Origin: Clostridium sp.
GTDB taxonomy: Bacteria; Bacteroidota; Bacteroidia; Bacteroidales; Bacteroidaceae
Assembly (NCBI GenBank): GCA_023663705.1
Contig: JAMPGY010000004.1
Span: forward strand, 113,413 to 177,412
DNA: 64,000 bases
Direction: 5' to 3'
This document shows positions 1-10,299 of this stretch, piece by piece. Numbering within the stretch: the stretch's first letter is position 1; each line of letters starts with the position of its first letter. The notes beneath the pieces were generated by a model that had not been told where the DNA came from, searched no databases, and saw only the letters and a list, made by a program, of their open reading frames with translations. A program made the translations under genes and the position numbers.

Positions 1-79
1 CTCAAAAACGCTCAAAAAAGTGAGCTAATTTGGGTACACGCAACTGAACACCCTATTTATTTATTTTTAATTCACGTTT

Positions 80-1933
80 ATGAAAAAGAAGTTTTTACTG
101 GTAGCAAGTTTGGCCATGTGCATGGGCTTCGCTGCATGCAGTGACAACGAAGACCTGCAGGCAGACGGCACCAACAGCGGCTCCGTTGCAGGAGTAGGAG
201 AACAAACGTTCGCTACCTTCACCATCGGTATCACCGGACCGGAAGATGGCACCAGAGCCACCGAAGACAATACGGGTGGTCATCCCGACGAGGGAGAGGG
301 TACTCACCCGGGCACGTATGACGAACAGAAAGTGTACGATGTGGATATCTACTTCGTCAACACCACAGATGGCAACATCACGCAAAAGAAGCACTTCGTT
401 GAGGACGAACTGCGCCCCACGAATCCCGCACCCGACTTCACATCGAACATCACCGCCTACACCACCCCGGCTTTCCAAATCACGGCCGGAACCTACAAGG
501 TGTATGTGATTGTAAACCCCACAACAGCAGGTACGTCGTTGGGTGATGCCGGAAGCCAAATGGCCGAGGAGAACACATTTCTCTACACTTCCGAGAATGT
601 CAATCTGACCATCGCCAGCGCCACACAGGGTTTCCTGATGAGCAACCAGCGCTTTGACGACAACACCACCAATGGCACGGACAACATCTTCACGCTGACC
701 AACGGCACGGAGAACGCCCCCAACAAGGTGGCCGTGAAGGTGGAGCGCGTGGTGGCCAAGTTCACCTATGCCGACGGCAGCCAGGCCACAGCCCAGAACA
801 TTCCCCTGAAGGAGAGAGACGAGAACAACACGCTGACGCCTATGAAAGATGTCACCGTGGCTTTGCAGGGCATGGACCTGTTCAACATGAACAAGACCTG
901 CTACCTGTTCAAGCAGTTTATCATGAACGACGGCAGCCGTTATGTGACGGACAAGAACTTCAATGTGAGCGAAAACTGGCCCATCGACAAGGCGCCCTCC
1001 ACGGACGAGCTGAAGACTTTGAACGATCGTTTCTTCAACGTTCCGGGCGTTCTGAACTATCTGGACAACGAAGGTAGCGTGATGGTTCCCCATACGGTAG
1101 ACGGCGGTCTGACAGACGCCACCAAGAGCCTGACCACCCCCATCTACTGTCTGGAGAACACCATGCTGAGCAATCTGCAGTATAAGGGAAACAGCACCGG
1201 TGTGCTCTTCAAGGTGAAATACAACTTCCAGAACAACAATCCCTTCGAACAGGTTCTGGCTCTGCCCGTAGCCGATGAAGCCTACTTCGGCGAAGACGGC
1301 ACGACAAACACCACGTATCTGAAGCAGGATGCAGAGAGCATCAGCCAAGCACTGTCCGAAGTGTTCGGCAGCAACTATGGCTACAACGGTGTGGAGACAG
1401 TGGACGGCGCCGTGCGCCTCAAACACCCCGAAACTACCGTAAACGGCACATTCTTCACCTACAACGGTAAGATATTCTCCTCCGTGGCAGAAGCCGCTTA
1501 CTACTTTGTGGCCAACAACGACGACAACCAGGTGTTTGCCGCTCCCACGGCCGATGCAGTGAAGAAACTGGCCCAGACGCTGAACGAAGTGGCTGCCAGC
1601 AAGGGCAAGTGCACAAACTGGAACAGCGGTGTGTCCTACACCGGCACATGGTCGGCCACCAACCGTGTGAAGGTATATTATCAGGGACTTGGCTACCACA
1701 CAGCCATCATCTCCAACATCCCGAATCTACGCGGCGACGGCCAGCTCAACCCGATGGAATATGCCATCGTGCGCAACCACTGGTATCAGATGGATGTGAC
1801 GGCCGTGAACGGCTTCGGCTCCACCACCCCCGAACTTCGTCCGCAGGATCCGGACGAGGATTTGAACGCCAACGTGGAAGTACAGATACTCGTGATGCCA
1901 TGGAAGGTGGTTCGCCAGTCTGTTGAAATCTAA
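80..1933 (+). CDS. Major fimbrillin of the FimA/Mfa1 family, lipoprotein precursor
   Basis: A 617-residue surface fimbria subunit. A signal peptide with basic residues 2-4 and a hydrophobic stretch ends in the lipobox FAAC, with the lipidated cysteine at residue 20. In P. gingivalis, FimA/Mfa1 precursors are cleaved after an N-terminal arginine by a gingipain before donor-strand polymerisation; here EDGTRATED offers Arg59 as a candidate site. The C-terminus (VMPWKVVRQ) resembles the donor strand of the family. It is longer than FimA (about 380 residues) and somewhat longer than Mfa1 (about 560). It is first in a same-strand run with anchor-type and accessory fimbrial genes. The family call is confident; its role as the main shaft subunit is inferred from order and size. 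The promoter is not visible and may lie left of the window. Confidence 0.85.
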   Translation: MKKKFLLVASLAMCMGFAACSDNEDLQADGTNSGSVAGVGEQTFATFTIGITGPEDGTRATEDNTGGHPDEGEGTHPGTYDEQKVYDVDIYFVNTTDGNITQKKHFVEDELRPTNPAPDFTSNITAYTTPAFQITAGTYKVYVIVNPTTAGTSLGDAGSQMAEENTFLYTSENVNLTIASATQGFLMSNQRFDDNTTNGTDNIFTLTNGTENAPNKVAVKVERVVAKFTYADGSQATAQNIPLKERDENNTLTPMKDVTVALQGMDLFNMNKTCYLFKQFIMNDGSRYVTDKNFNVSENWPIDKAPSTDELKTLNDRFFNVPGVLNYLDNEGSVMVPHTVDGGLTDATKSLTTPIYCLENTMLSNLQYKGNSTGVLFKVKYNFQNNNPFEQVLALPVADEAYFGEDGTTNTTYLKQDAESISQALSEVFGSNYGYNGVETVDGAVRLKHPETTVNGTFFTYNGKIFSSVAEAAYYFVANNDDNQVFAAPTADAVKKLAQTLNEVAASKGKCTNWNSGVSYTGTWSATNRVKVYYQGLGYHTAIISNIPNLRGDGQLNPMEYAIVRNHWYQMDVTAVNGFGSTTPELRPQDPDEDLNANVEVQILVMPWKVVRQSVEI

Positions 1934-1949
1934 TTAACCCTTCTATATT

Positions 1950-1991
1950 GTTTCTCCATCTGCAGTTCTCAGGAATTGCGGGTGGAGAAAC
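1950..1991 (+). promoter_or_regulatory. Intercistronic hairpin between fimbrillin and anchor genes
   Basis: GTTTCTCCA at 1950-1958 is the exact inverse of TGGAGAAAC at 1983-1991, with a 24-base loop. No T-run follows, so it does not look like a full intrinsic terminator. It may stabilise the 3' end of the fimbrillin message or reduce read-through to the anchor gene. The function is inferred. Confidence 0.45.
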
Positions 1992-2032
1992 GCCACAAAA
2001 ACAATAACCACGTCTCTAACCAACCATTCATC

Positions 2033-3028
2033 ATGAACAGAATTCCTCATACCGTAAGCATCTGCCTGCTGGCTCTGCTCTCGCTGCACCTCACCTCGTG
2101 CATCAAAGAAGACGTGCCGGAATGTACCTACGACATTTGCTTCGACTATACATGGAACCTGCTTTATGCCGATGCGTTCCCCTCGCAGGTGGACGACATC
2201 ACCTTATATATATTCCGCCCCGACGGAACATTCATAGGCAGCCAACACGACGAAGGCAGCCATCTCGACGCCAACTACCGGATGCCGCTCAAACTGGCAC
2301 CCGGACGCTATCACCTGATAGCCTGGGGAGGAAACGATCCCCGATTCTACGAAACCACGGAGCTGACAGCCGGCGTGTCTACGGCAGACGACCTGACCGT
2401 GACCCTCAGGCGGAACAGCAGCAACGGGATACGGCACGAAGCCAGTCTGAAAGGACTTTTCCACGGCGAATGCGACATCGACATACCCGAATACTACAGC
2501 GGAAGTGCTACCGTTCATCTGATGAACGACACGAAAAACATCAACGTGCTGATACAGCACACCCGCGACCCGCAACTCAATCCTACCGACTATTCATGCA
2601 CCATCCGGGACGACAACGGACGGATGGACTCACATAACAACCTGTTGCCCGACGCTACGCTTACCTATCATCCTTACTTCACGGCCGGAAGCCAGATAGA
2701 AGATCTTATCACACCGGATAAGAAATGGGGCGTGGTGAAGTTTGAACTGAACACCCTGCGACTGATGAGACCACAGACCCGCATCGAGGAGCCGCCCACC
2801 GTGCTGCGCATCGAGAATCATCCGCGCGAAACCGTGCAGGAATTCAACCTGCAGGAATACATCCTCATGCTGAAAAACAGTTACTTCAGCACTATGCCCG
2901 AACAGGAATACCTCGACCGACTGCAAGAATGTAATATCGTGTTCTTCATCAACAACGATGTGGTGGTGAGCGTGCAGATAGAGGTGGGTCCATGGAAAGT
3001 GGTGAAAAACCTGAATACCGAACTATAG
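2033..3028 (+). CDS. Mfa2/FimB-like fimbrial anchor lipoprotein
   Basis: 331 residues. I start it at the ATG at 2033, which places a signal peptide directly at the N-terminus; an in-frame upstream ATG at 1976 would add 19 residues ahead of it. The lipobox LTSC puts the lipid anchor at Cys23, followed by CIKEDVPEC, the Cys-acidic-Cys pattern usual in Mfa2/FimB proteins. In P. gingivalis these proteins anchor the fimbria in the outer membrane and limit its length. The C-terminus carries the same PWKVV strand as the fimbrillin upstream. It follows the fimbrillin by 99 bases containing a hairpin, and the next gene starts 11 bases after its stop. The family call is good; the anchoring role is inferred from relatives. 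Confidence 0.82.
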   Translation: MNRIPHTVSICLLALLSLHLTSCIKEDVPECTYDICFDYTWNLLYADAFPSQVDDITLYIFRPDGTFIGSQHDEGSHLDANYRMPLKLAPGRYHLIAWGGNDPRFYETTELTAGVSTADDLTVTLRRNSSNGIRHEASLKGLFHGECDIDIPEYYSGSATVHLMNDTKNINVLIQHTRDPQLNPTDYSCTIRDDNGRMDSHNNLLPDATLTYHPYFTAGSQIEDLITPDKKWGVVKFELNTLRLMRPQTRIEEPPTVLRIENHPRETVQEFNLQEYILMLKNSYFSTMPEQEYLDRLQECNIVFFINNDVVVSVQIEVGPWKVVKNLNTEL

Positions 3029-3039
3029 CCAGAAAAGCC

Positions 3040-4470
3040 ATGAACCAGGTCACGAAGACAATAGGAGGATATGTACTGGCCGTACTCGCACTGATCTGCC
3101 TGTCGGTAGCTTGCAACGACAACAGAGAAGAGGCTGAAGAAACGAATGTCACTCAAACACGCACCAGCGTGGAGTTCACCGTGGCCGCTGCCGATGACAA
3201 TGCAGCCCCGGGCGAGATGCTTCGCACCCTGCGCCTCATCTTTGTCAACACCAAGGGACTTGTGGAAAAGATTATAGACGATAATGTGTCGCCCGATGGT
3301 TCGGTACAGTCCAAAATATATTCGTGCGAATTGCTTCCTGGCGTCAAAAATGTGTTCCTGCTGGCCAACTTCGACCTGCTGAAGGACGGCAACGAATACC
3401 TGCGGATGCTGTACGGACTACAGGAAGGCGATGTGTTTCCCTACGACAAGATGGCCACAGCCACCATCCGCCTGCCGGCTTCGGCCGACGGTTCAGGCAC
3501 GCTGGCTCTCCGCTCATCCGAAGGTAAACTCTACCTGCCCATGAGCAACCGCGAGAGCATCGAAATCAGTCAGCGCGGTCCCAACCGCCACGTGATCCAT
3601 GCCGTCCGACTAATGGACAAAGTGAACATTACATTCCACAATCCCTCGGACGAAGACGTGGAGATAGAAGAATTGCGCATCAGTTCGTTCACCGATGACA
3701 ACATACAACTGCTGCCCTCTGTCCTGCCTTTCCAAAACGCCGAGACTCTGCCCCCCGTCTTCCCCAACGGCAACGAACGCCAGGAAATCATATTGGACTA
3801 TGGCAAAGTGCTTCACGACGGGAAGAGCCTGCTGCCCTATCCCGTACCGGCCACACGAAACACAACAGAAGGAAGCAGTTTGCTGCCCACGGTGTATGTC
3901 AACGAGACGCAACCTAAAGCCGGAGAAACTTTCCGCATAGCCGTGAAAGGCAAACGCACCCACGCCGGAGGCAGCATGGAAGTGGAAGACGAGATGAGCG
4001 AACTCATCTTCACCGACATTCCCTACCTGCATCGTAACACCCAGTTGAACCTGGACGTTCATCTGGCACGATACGACCTGTTGCTGACGGGCGTGACTTC
4101 ACGCCCGCCCATCGGAGGATATCCCGTGGAAGCCAAACTGGAGGGACGGTACGACTACCGGTGTGACTTCACCTACGGCGGGCCGTTCACTATCCGGACG
4201 GAACTGACCCGCACAATAAACGGAAGCGTAACCCCCATGCCACTCAGCGATTACAACGTGACATGGACGGTGGAGGAGGACAATCCCGATTCACCCATAT
4301 TCTACACTCCACCCCACTACAACAACACGACCGGAGCTATAGAAAACGGCGTACTGACCAATGCCAAAGGTTCGGCTACAGTGAGACTGGAGTTCTCCGC
4401 CATAGAGCACGATGGCAACAAGACCGTAACACGCGTCTTCCGGTATACTATCCACATCAACCGACTATAA
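3040..4470 (+). CDS. Third fimbrial lipoprotein, probable minor or tip subunit
   Basis: 476 residues. I chose the ATG at 3040, just after the anchor gene's stop, over an in-frame ATG at 2992 inside that gene, because only the later one places the signal peptide at the N-terminus. The lipobox SVAC gives a lipidated Cys25. The N-terminal half contains RTLRLIFVNTKG and a later PGVKNVFLLANF, the strand pattern of fimbrillin-family N-terminal domains. The C-terminal 120 residues (from about SRPPIGGYPVEAK) look like a separate beta-sandwich. Operon position 3 in Bacteroidales fimbrial loci usually encodes an accessory subunit added at the tip or base. I infer that role here and cannot say which. 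Confidence 0.68.
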   Translation: MNQVTKTIGGYVLAVLALICLSVACNDNREEAEETNVTQTRTSVEFTVAAADDNAAPGEMLRTLRLIFVNTKGLVEKIIDDNVSPDGSVQSKIYSCELLPGVKNVFLLANFDLLKDGNEYLRMLYGLQEGDVFPYDKMATATIRLPASADGSGTLALRSSEGKLYLPMSNRESIEISQRGPNRHVIHAVRLMDKVNITFHNPSDEDVEIEELRISSFTDDNIQLLPSVLPFQNAETLPPVFPNGNERQEIILDYGKVLHDGKSLLPYPVPATRNTTEGSSLLPTVYVNETQPKAGETFRIAVKGKRTHAGGSMEVEDEMSELIFTDIPYLHRNTQLNLDVHLARYDLLLTGVTSRPPIGGYPVEAKLEGRYDYRCDFTYGGPFTIRTELTRTINGSVTPMPLSDYNVTWTVEEDNPDSPIFYTPPHYNNTTGAIENGVLTNAKGSATVRLEFSAIEHDGNKTVTRVFRYTIHINRL

Positions 4471-4488
4471 ATATTCTGTATTGTTTTC

Positions 4489-7400
4489 ATGATAAGACCC
4501 GCATATATATATTATAGTAAACCGACAGGAGAGCATCCCGCCCTGCAAGGGATAATGCTCTGCCTGCTGCTTCTATTTCCAGCCATCCGAGCTGTGGCTC
4601 AACCGACAGGCAGACAAACGAAGGCAGAGACGCACAAAGTAACCATCGGCCCGAAAGGAACCTCTGCGCCGGAAGTGACATGGGGCGGCGAAGGATATAC
4701 CTTGATGACCGACGGACAGGAATACACCCGCCATGCCTACAACCAGTACCGACGCGTGATGTACGTTCTGCCCAATGTGCCCACCCGCATCTACTCCTTC
4801 ACCAACATAGACCTGACCATGCCCACCAAGGGCTACTTCCGATGGTATAAGAACAGAAGCGACCTGTGGCAGGATGAGACACTGGAAAACTGGTGTACAA
4901 AACACCTGCGCCCCGCAAGACCCGATAAATACAAAGTATACGACATCGGACTGGTCAGCGCCAACGCCGACAACGGAAACAAGACACCCAGCCCCTTCAT
5001 CACCTACTATCCCGACGAAGAGGAGTATGTGGCACGTGTGGAAGCCGGCCAAGACCCGGCGGTAATCGACTCCTTCTTCCTCAACTACAGTTCGTGGCGC
5101 CTGCCCAACGACCCCATCCAGAATCTGAGTGAGATGCCGGAAGTGATGCGCCGCACCACCATCGTGCTCAAACATGCCTCCGCACGCTACAACGCCATGC
5201 GGGAAAAGTTGGAGAACCACCGCCTGATGGGCGAACTGGAGGCATTGGACGCACCCGAACAATGCTTTCTGGAAAGCCACGATGTGACCATGCCCTTAGG
5301 AGTCACCACCTTCCTCCGCCTGAACGAGCGTTTGGAAAACTATTTCATATCCATCGACCAAGGATACAACAGTTTCAACTACAGCGCGGAAAACATCGGA
5401 GACGCCATCTATCTGAACAATCCCAAACAAGTGCGCTGGCGGGTGTATGACGAGAATAAAAACATGGTGCAGGAAACGATAAAAACGCATCAATACGGAG
5501 CCAACTTCCGATCCAACGTCTACGACAACGACATGGCCAATCTGTTTAAGTTCATACGCGGAACAACTACTGCGATGAAACGGCGCAAATGGTACGTCAC
5601 GGCCGAGGGATACCGCGACAACGGAGAACGGTTCCCGCTCAGTTGCATCACCGTGACCGAAGAGCCCTACACCAATCTCATGACGGAACAGGAACTGGCC
5701 TCCACCGACAATCCCAACCTGCGGTCGAGACGCAAGGAGGAAATCGAGAAGGACTACACCCCCATCTACTCGCTGGATTTCAACGGCAGCGAAGAAGGAG
5801 CCATCCTTGACGCGCTCACCGATCCGAAGGACAATTACCGAACGACCACCATGGATTTGAACTCCACCTATATTTATGGCGACATCAGTTCCTATGACGT
5901 GAGCCCGACCGGCGAACCCTATACGAGCGGGGCACATCGGAGAGCCGTGGGTTCGCGCTCCGTCTGCCGCAGCGAATACGCGTTCTACCGTTCGCTCAAC
6001 CACCCTGGCATATCCACCGGCGGACAAGGCTACAACGACTGGTTTACCCAAAACAGCCAATATCCCGTACAGGTGCACGACCGCGAGTATGAACGCAGTG
6101 GCGGACAAAAATACGGCTACTTCATGTATTTGGACGCTTCGGACGAGACGGGAACCATCGTAGACATCCCCATGCAATACAACCTTTGTCCGGACGCCCG
6201 CATGCTGGTGACCGCCTGGATCTGCAACCTGCGTTCCAACGTGAGAGCGGCCGCCAATCAGACTGATGCCGACCTCGGCATCACCTTCAAAGGCATTGAC
6301 GAGGAAGGAAACGAGCACGTGCTGCATACGTTCTACACCGGAAAGGCCCGCAACATACCCACACACGATGAGGCTATGGCTACTCCCGGACAGTTGGAAG
6401 CCCAATGGCAACAGATTTGTTTCATGTTTACTTTCAGCGACAAGAACAACCACTATAAAAACTATGTGCTGAGCCTACTCAACAACGGAGAACACTCCAA
6501 CGGAGCAGACTACGGTATAGACGACATCCGTGTATATCTGGCCAAGAGCAACGTGGAAGTACAACGCAACGACAACTGCGGAACGTCCGACATCAAGTTG
6601 GCCAGCGACCACAGCCGTCTGCTGGCTGCGTTCAACCTGACAGCCAACAGCACCGTCGTCAGTGACGAGGAGTTAAATGCCCCGGATTACAGCGCAGACA
6701 GCCGGCTGCTTCGTTTCGGTCTCAGCCCCAGGGAGACAAACCTGTTTTTCCTCTTTGCCGATAAAAACAACAACAAACTCAACGACATACGCTACAACGG
6801 ACTGGAAAGCAACATGACGGACTACGGACGCGTGGTGTTCAGTACGAACATAGAGGATCTCCCCCTCATCAATTCCACCCTGCCCGATGCAGAACGCCAA
6901 CGACAGATTGAATCCATCAGTCTGGAAAAGAACAGACTGTTCCTGACGCAGTACAAGAGTTGGTGGAACACACTACCGGAAGACGAAAAAAGCAATTATA
7001 TAGACCCCAATGACATCAGCAACCCCCAGACCCTGTTCAACTTGCTGAACCTCCCGCCCATCCATTATGCCTACCGTCTCACAGAGGATGTGGAGAACGG
7101 CCACACCGACCGTATCCACCTGACGAACTTCTCCATGAGCCAGTCCAATGCCAACCTGAAAGTGGGTGAAACCTATCAGGTGGTTCTATTCCGTCTGGCC
7201 GAGAGTAAGGACTACGACACAGTAGACCCGGCAGACGAGTGTGCCATCCGTTCCGACTTTCAGGTGGGTGCAGGTATTGTGCTGACCATGACAACGGAAT
7301 CTAACGTGGAAGAGGAGTTTTGCCTGCACAATGAGCTGAAAGTGACAGCACGGTTGAAAGACGCAGAAGCCAACGAGATTGAGCCTGAAGAAGCTTATAA

Positions 7401-10227
7401 CTTCGACTGGTATATCGGTCCGAAAGACGAGGCGGATTGGCAGTTCACATACGTAAAAGACAGTTGTTATCTGCCTCTGAGCAAGCGTACCATTTATCTG
7501 AAAGAGGCCTTGGAACGTTTTCATGCCGCTGTAGTTTCGCCCGATCTGTTCGGTGACCTCGGCAACTGGAACATCCCCGAACGCGAAACTGACGATCGGG
7601 TCACAAAGGACTATCTGACCCGTTTATCGAAGGAAGGACGTCTTTTGCTAAACACCAAAGACTATACCCTCACGCTCCACAACCGCGAGACTTACATCAT
7701 CGCCATCCCCTACGTGGTAGATGAATATCGGGAGGAATGGGAGAAAATCCTGTGTCTCGAACCCACTGAATTCAAGATACAGACCAGTCCGCACACCCCA
7801 ACTGCATGGCTGGGCGAACGGGCACTGCAGGGACAATACGCCGAAGGATACGTACCGTCTGTCCGGATGGGACTGAAAGACGTGCAAAACTGCAGGAAGC
7901 CGGACAACGGAGACGCCCCCATCCTGCGCCTTCCCATCCGCGACGTCGACATGTATGCAATCGACGGTTGCCGACTGGACATCTCGCAAAACGGCAATCA
8001 GATCTATGACGAGGTGAAACTTTATGCCACCACCGATCCTACACATACTATGTATAAATATACGGTGGTGGGAAATGTAAGAAACATACACTGTTATGTA
8101 GATGAAGACAATGACGGACACGAAGACTACGTGGAGATTGCCTTCAACGACCGCTTCATTCCGCAGGAAGGTTACATCTATGAACTGCTTATCCCCTATC
8201 AGGAATTTAACGCAGAGGGCGAGAGCACGGAAGCCTGCACCGGAGAACTGATGGTTCCGTTGAAAATCGTACCCGAATACCTGACCTGGACCGACGGGGA
8301 AAACAACGGAGAATGGAATCACGACCGGAACTGGAAACGCTCCTCGGAAGCAGAGGTATACATGGGCAGGCAGCGCGAAGACCAAGACGCCAATCCGGAT
8401 GTTACATCAACACGAACCGACGGATTGGCAAACGCCTTTGCCCCCATGAGTTTCACCAAAGTAACCGTCGTTGGGAAAGGGCCGAGACTGTATGGGCTGG
8501 CCGACGTGAACGGCCTGCTACAGTTGAAACCGGAAGCCGGAGACAGTATCGAGTACGACCTGTGCCTAAAAAATCCGGACGAAGTAAAACTACTGTATCC
8601 CGATCAAGAAGGGAACAAGCGCTACCAGGCCACGTTCTACTACGGAAATACCTGCAAGGAAATCTATTTCAAAGCCGGCAGCGACTTGTGCGGGCAGCAA
8701 CATCTCAACTACATCAATGCCCGTGTAGATATAGAATTGAATAACTATTGCGACTATTGGCTATCGTCTCCTCTGCGTGCCGTGTATGCCGGCGATATGT
8801 ATTCGCCCGATTATGAGCAGGAAAACAAAGGACGACAAACCACCCCGGCTTTCTCGCCCATCCTGTATGACGAAAAAAAGAACAACCGCTTCAATCCAGC
8901 CTATTACCAACGGGCATGGAACAAGAGCGTAACTGTGTTTACACCACTTGACGAACAGGATAAAACAGGCAACGGAACACCCCTGGAATATCGCGCTGTG
9001 GCCTCGGAGTGGAGCGTGGATTACAACGATGTGGCCACCCCCTATGCACCCGGCAAGGGATTCTACGCCCGCATGGAAATGGGAGACGATGCCAACACCG
9101 ACAAGGCCCTGCTGCGCCTGCCCAAGGACGACAACTGCTACTTCTACCAATTCAGCCGCACACGAGGCAACGGCGGCGAGATACTCGACCGGACGGGAGC
9201 CGGACGATTGATAGACGGCAACCCGCTGGTGGTGGAACTGCCGGCAGCAGATGCCACCGATCAAACTTATACGAATGATCCCGACGGAGACGGAAGGTAT
9301 TATCTGGTGGGCAACCCCTACATGGCTCCGCTGGACATGCAGGTGTTCTTCGCTCAGAATCCTGCTTTGTTTCCCACCTTCCGTACACTGGAAGACGGCA
9401 CGCAAGTAGTCAGCCATCGGGAAGAGGACGGAACCTGGCTGACCAACGGAACCGGAGATCAAGCCACCCGCGTGAGGCCCCTGCAGGCTTTCTTCGTAGA
9501 ACTGGATCCGCAAGCCCAGACTCCGCATCAGATCACGTTCACACCCGAGATGATGGCAACAGAAGGGGGCACGACAAACGCCGGTCGCTCCGAAGGACTG
9601 ATGTTCACCGCGAGCCGGAACGGCAGACACCACTCCGCTCTCATCGCCCGTCGCGACCGTACCGGAACAGACTACGATCCGCATCGGGACGCTTCATTGC
9701 TGATTGACCCACACACAAAAGGCGATACGCCGTTGGTATATACCGTGACCGGACAACGGATGACCAGTCTGAGCAGCATGGCAGAACTGAACAATGTGCC
9801 CATTGGCGTTTACAATGTCCGGGGCGAAGAAGTCGCACTGACTATCGAAGGTATGGCACAGTGGGACGAACCTCTCTACCTGTTTGATGCACAAACCGGC
9901 GACAGCACTCCACTGACCGGCGACAGTCACACCATACGATTGATCGGTTCTTCTCATGGCAGATACTTCCTGCGCAACCGTAAGGAGACAGTGGAGGCAA
10001 GCACCGGAGATGACATTCAGTTCTATTCACCCGAAGCCGGTAGCCTGATAATAGCAGCATCCGTATCCCTGAAAAAAATAGAGGTTTACACCCCGAACGG
10101 CACACAGACATGCAGCCTGTCACCCGATTCTCCGGTGTGCAAACTGTCCCTGCAACGCGGAACATATATCGTAAAAGCCATCACATCGACGGAAAGACAA
10201 TATGACGGAAAAGTGATCGTTCGCTGA
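4489..10227 (+). CDS. Giant secreted surface protein of the fimbrial operon, type IX-like C-terminus
   Basis: 1912 residues. The hydrophobic segment MLCLLLLFPAIRAVAQ at residues 23-38 looks like a signal peptidase I signal, so the start could be the ATG at 4555 rather than 4489. The body is rich in Asp, Asn, Tyr and Thr, as in beta-rich surface proteins. WNHDRNW near residue 1284, PGKGFYARME near 1523 and LVGNPYMAPLD near 1605 match patterns I associate with large secreted Bacteroidetes proteins. The last 60 residues (IEVYTPNGTQ, then GTYIVKAIT and KVIVR) resemble the type A sorting domain of the type IX secretion system. It lies 18 bases after the third fimbrial gene, so it is probably co-transcribed. 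A tip adhesin role is plausible but unproven; I see no von Willebrand A domain like that of Mfa5. Confidence 0.6.
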   Translation: MIRPAYIYYSKPTGEHPALQGIMLCLLLLFPAIRAVAQPTGRQTKAETHKVTIGPKGTSAPEVTWGGEGYTLMTDGQEYTRHAYNQYRRVMYVLPNVPTRIYSFTNIDLTMPTKGYFRWYKNRSDLWQDETLENWCTKHLRPARPDKYKVYDIGLVSANADNGNKTPSPFITYYPDEEEYVARVEAGQDPAVIDSFFLNYSSWRLPNDPIQNLSEMPEVMRRTTIVLKHASARYNAMREKLENHRLMGELEALDAPEQCFLESHDVTMPLGVTTFLRLNERLENYFISIDQGYNSFNYSAENIGDAIYLNNPKQVRWRVYDENKNMVQETIKTHQYGANFRSNVYDNDMANLFKFIRGTTTAMKRRKWYVTAEGYRDNGERFPLSCITVTEEPYTNLMTEQELASTDNPNLRSRRKEEIEKDYTPIYSLDFNGSEEGAILDALTDPKDNYRTTTMDLNSTYIYGDISSYDVSPTGEPYTSGAHRRAVGSRSVCRSEYAFYRSLNHPGISTGGQGYNDWFTQNSQYPVQVHDREYERSGGQKYGYFMYLDASDETGTIVDIPMQYNLCPDARMLVTAWICNLRSNVRAAANQTDADLGITFKGIDEEGNEHVLHTFYTGKARNIPTHDEAMATPGQLEAQWQQICFMFTFSDKNNHYKNYVLSLLNNGEHSNGADYGIDDIRVYLAKSNVEVQRNDNCGTSDIKLASDHSRLLAAFNLTANSTVVSDEELNAPDYSADSRLLRFGLSPRETNLFFLFADKNNNKLNDIRYNGLESNMTDYGRVVFSTNIEDLPLINSTLPDAERQRQIESISLEKNRLFLTQYKSWWNTLPEDEKSNYIDPNDISNPQTLFNLLNLPPIHYAYRLTEDVENGHTDRIHLTNFSMSQSNANLKVGETYQVVLFRLAESKDYDTVDPADECAIRSDFQVGAGIVLTMTTESNVEEEFCLHNELKVTARLKDAEANEIEPEEAYNFDWYIGPKDEADWQFTYVKDSCYLPLSKRTIYLKEALERFHAAVVSPDLFGDLGNWNIPERETDDRVTKDYLTRLSKEGRLLLNTKDYTLTLHNRETYIIAIPYVVDEYREEWEKILCLEPTEFKIQTSPHTPTAWLGERALQGQYAEGYVPSVRMGLKDVQNCRKPDNGDAPILRLPIRDVDMYAIDGCRLDISQNGNQIYDEVKLYATTDPTHTMYKYTVVGNVRNIHCYVDEDNDGHEDYVEIAFNDRFIPQEGYIYELLIPYQEFNAEGESTEACTGELMVPLKIVPEYLTWTDGENNGEWNHDRNWKRSSEAEVYMGRQREDQDANPDVTSTRTDGLANAFAPMSFTKVTVVGKGPRLYGLADVNGLLQLKPEAGDSIEYDLCLKNPDEVKLLYPDQEGNKRYQATFYYGNTCKEIYFKAGSDLCGQQHLNYINARVDIELNNYCDYWLSSPLRAVYAGDMYSPDYEQENKGRQTTPAFSPILYDEKKNNRFNPAYYQRAWNKSVTVFTPLDEQDKTGNGTPLEYRAVASEWSVDYNDVATPYAPGKGFYARMEMGDDANTDKALLRLPKDDNCYFYQFSRTRGNGGEILDRTGAGRLIDGNPLVVELPAADATDQTYTNDPDGDGRYYLVGNPYMAPLDMQVFFAQNPALFPTFRTLEDGTQVVSHREEDGTWLTNGTGDQATRVRPLQAFFVELDPQAQTPHQITFTPEMMATEGGTTNAGRSEGLMFTASRNGRHHSALIARRDRTGTDYDPHRDASLLIDPHTKGDTPLVYTVTGQRMTSLSSMAELNNVPIGVYNVRGEEVALTIEGMAQWDEPLYLFDAQTGDSTPLTGDSHTIRLIGSSHGRYFLRNRKETVEASTGDDIQFYSPEAGSLIIAASVSLKKIEVYTPNGTQTCSLSPDSPVCKLSLQRGTYIVKAITSTERQYDGKVIVR

Positions 10228-10299
10228 CCCTTTGCAAGCAAAAAACGGGCTGTATGATACCTTTAAACGGGATGAGGAGACAAAAACACAGCCAAAAAG

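Noticed and set aside
1-79. GCTCA-N6-TGAGC inverted repeat and CTCAAAAA direct repeats at the left edge, considered as an invertible promoter border
   Set aside because: The arms are only five bases, no recombinase is present in the window, and the partner sequence would lie outside it.
95-1699. A 534-codon open frame on the minus strand
   Set aside because: It lies wholly antisense to the fimbrillin gene; its His/Val/Gly-rich product has no start context, motif or signal, and arises from codon bias of the real gene.
5296-6453. A 385-codon minus-strand frame
   Set aside because: Antisense to the giant fimbrial-operon protein; the product is Val/Gly/His-rich without a recognisable fold.
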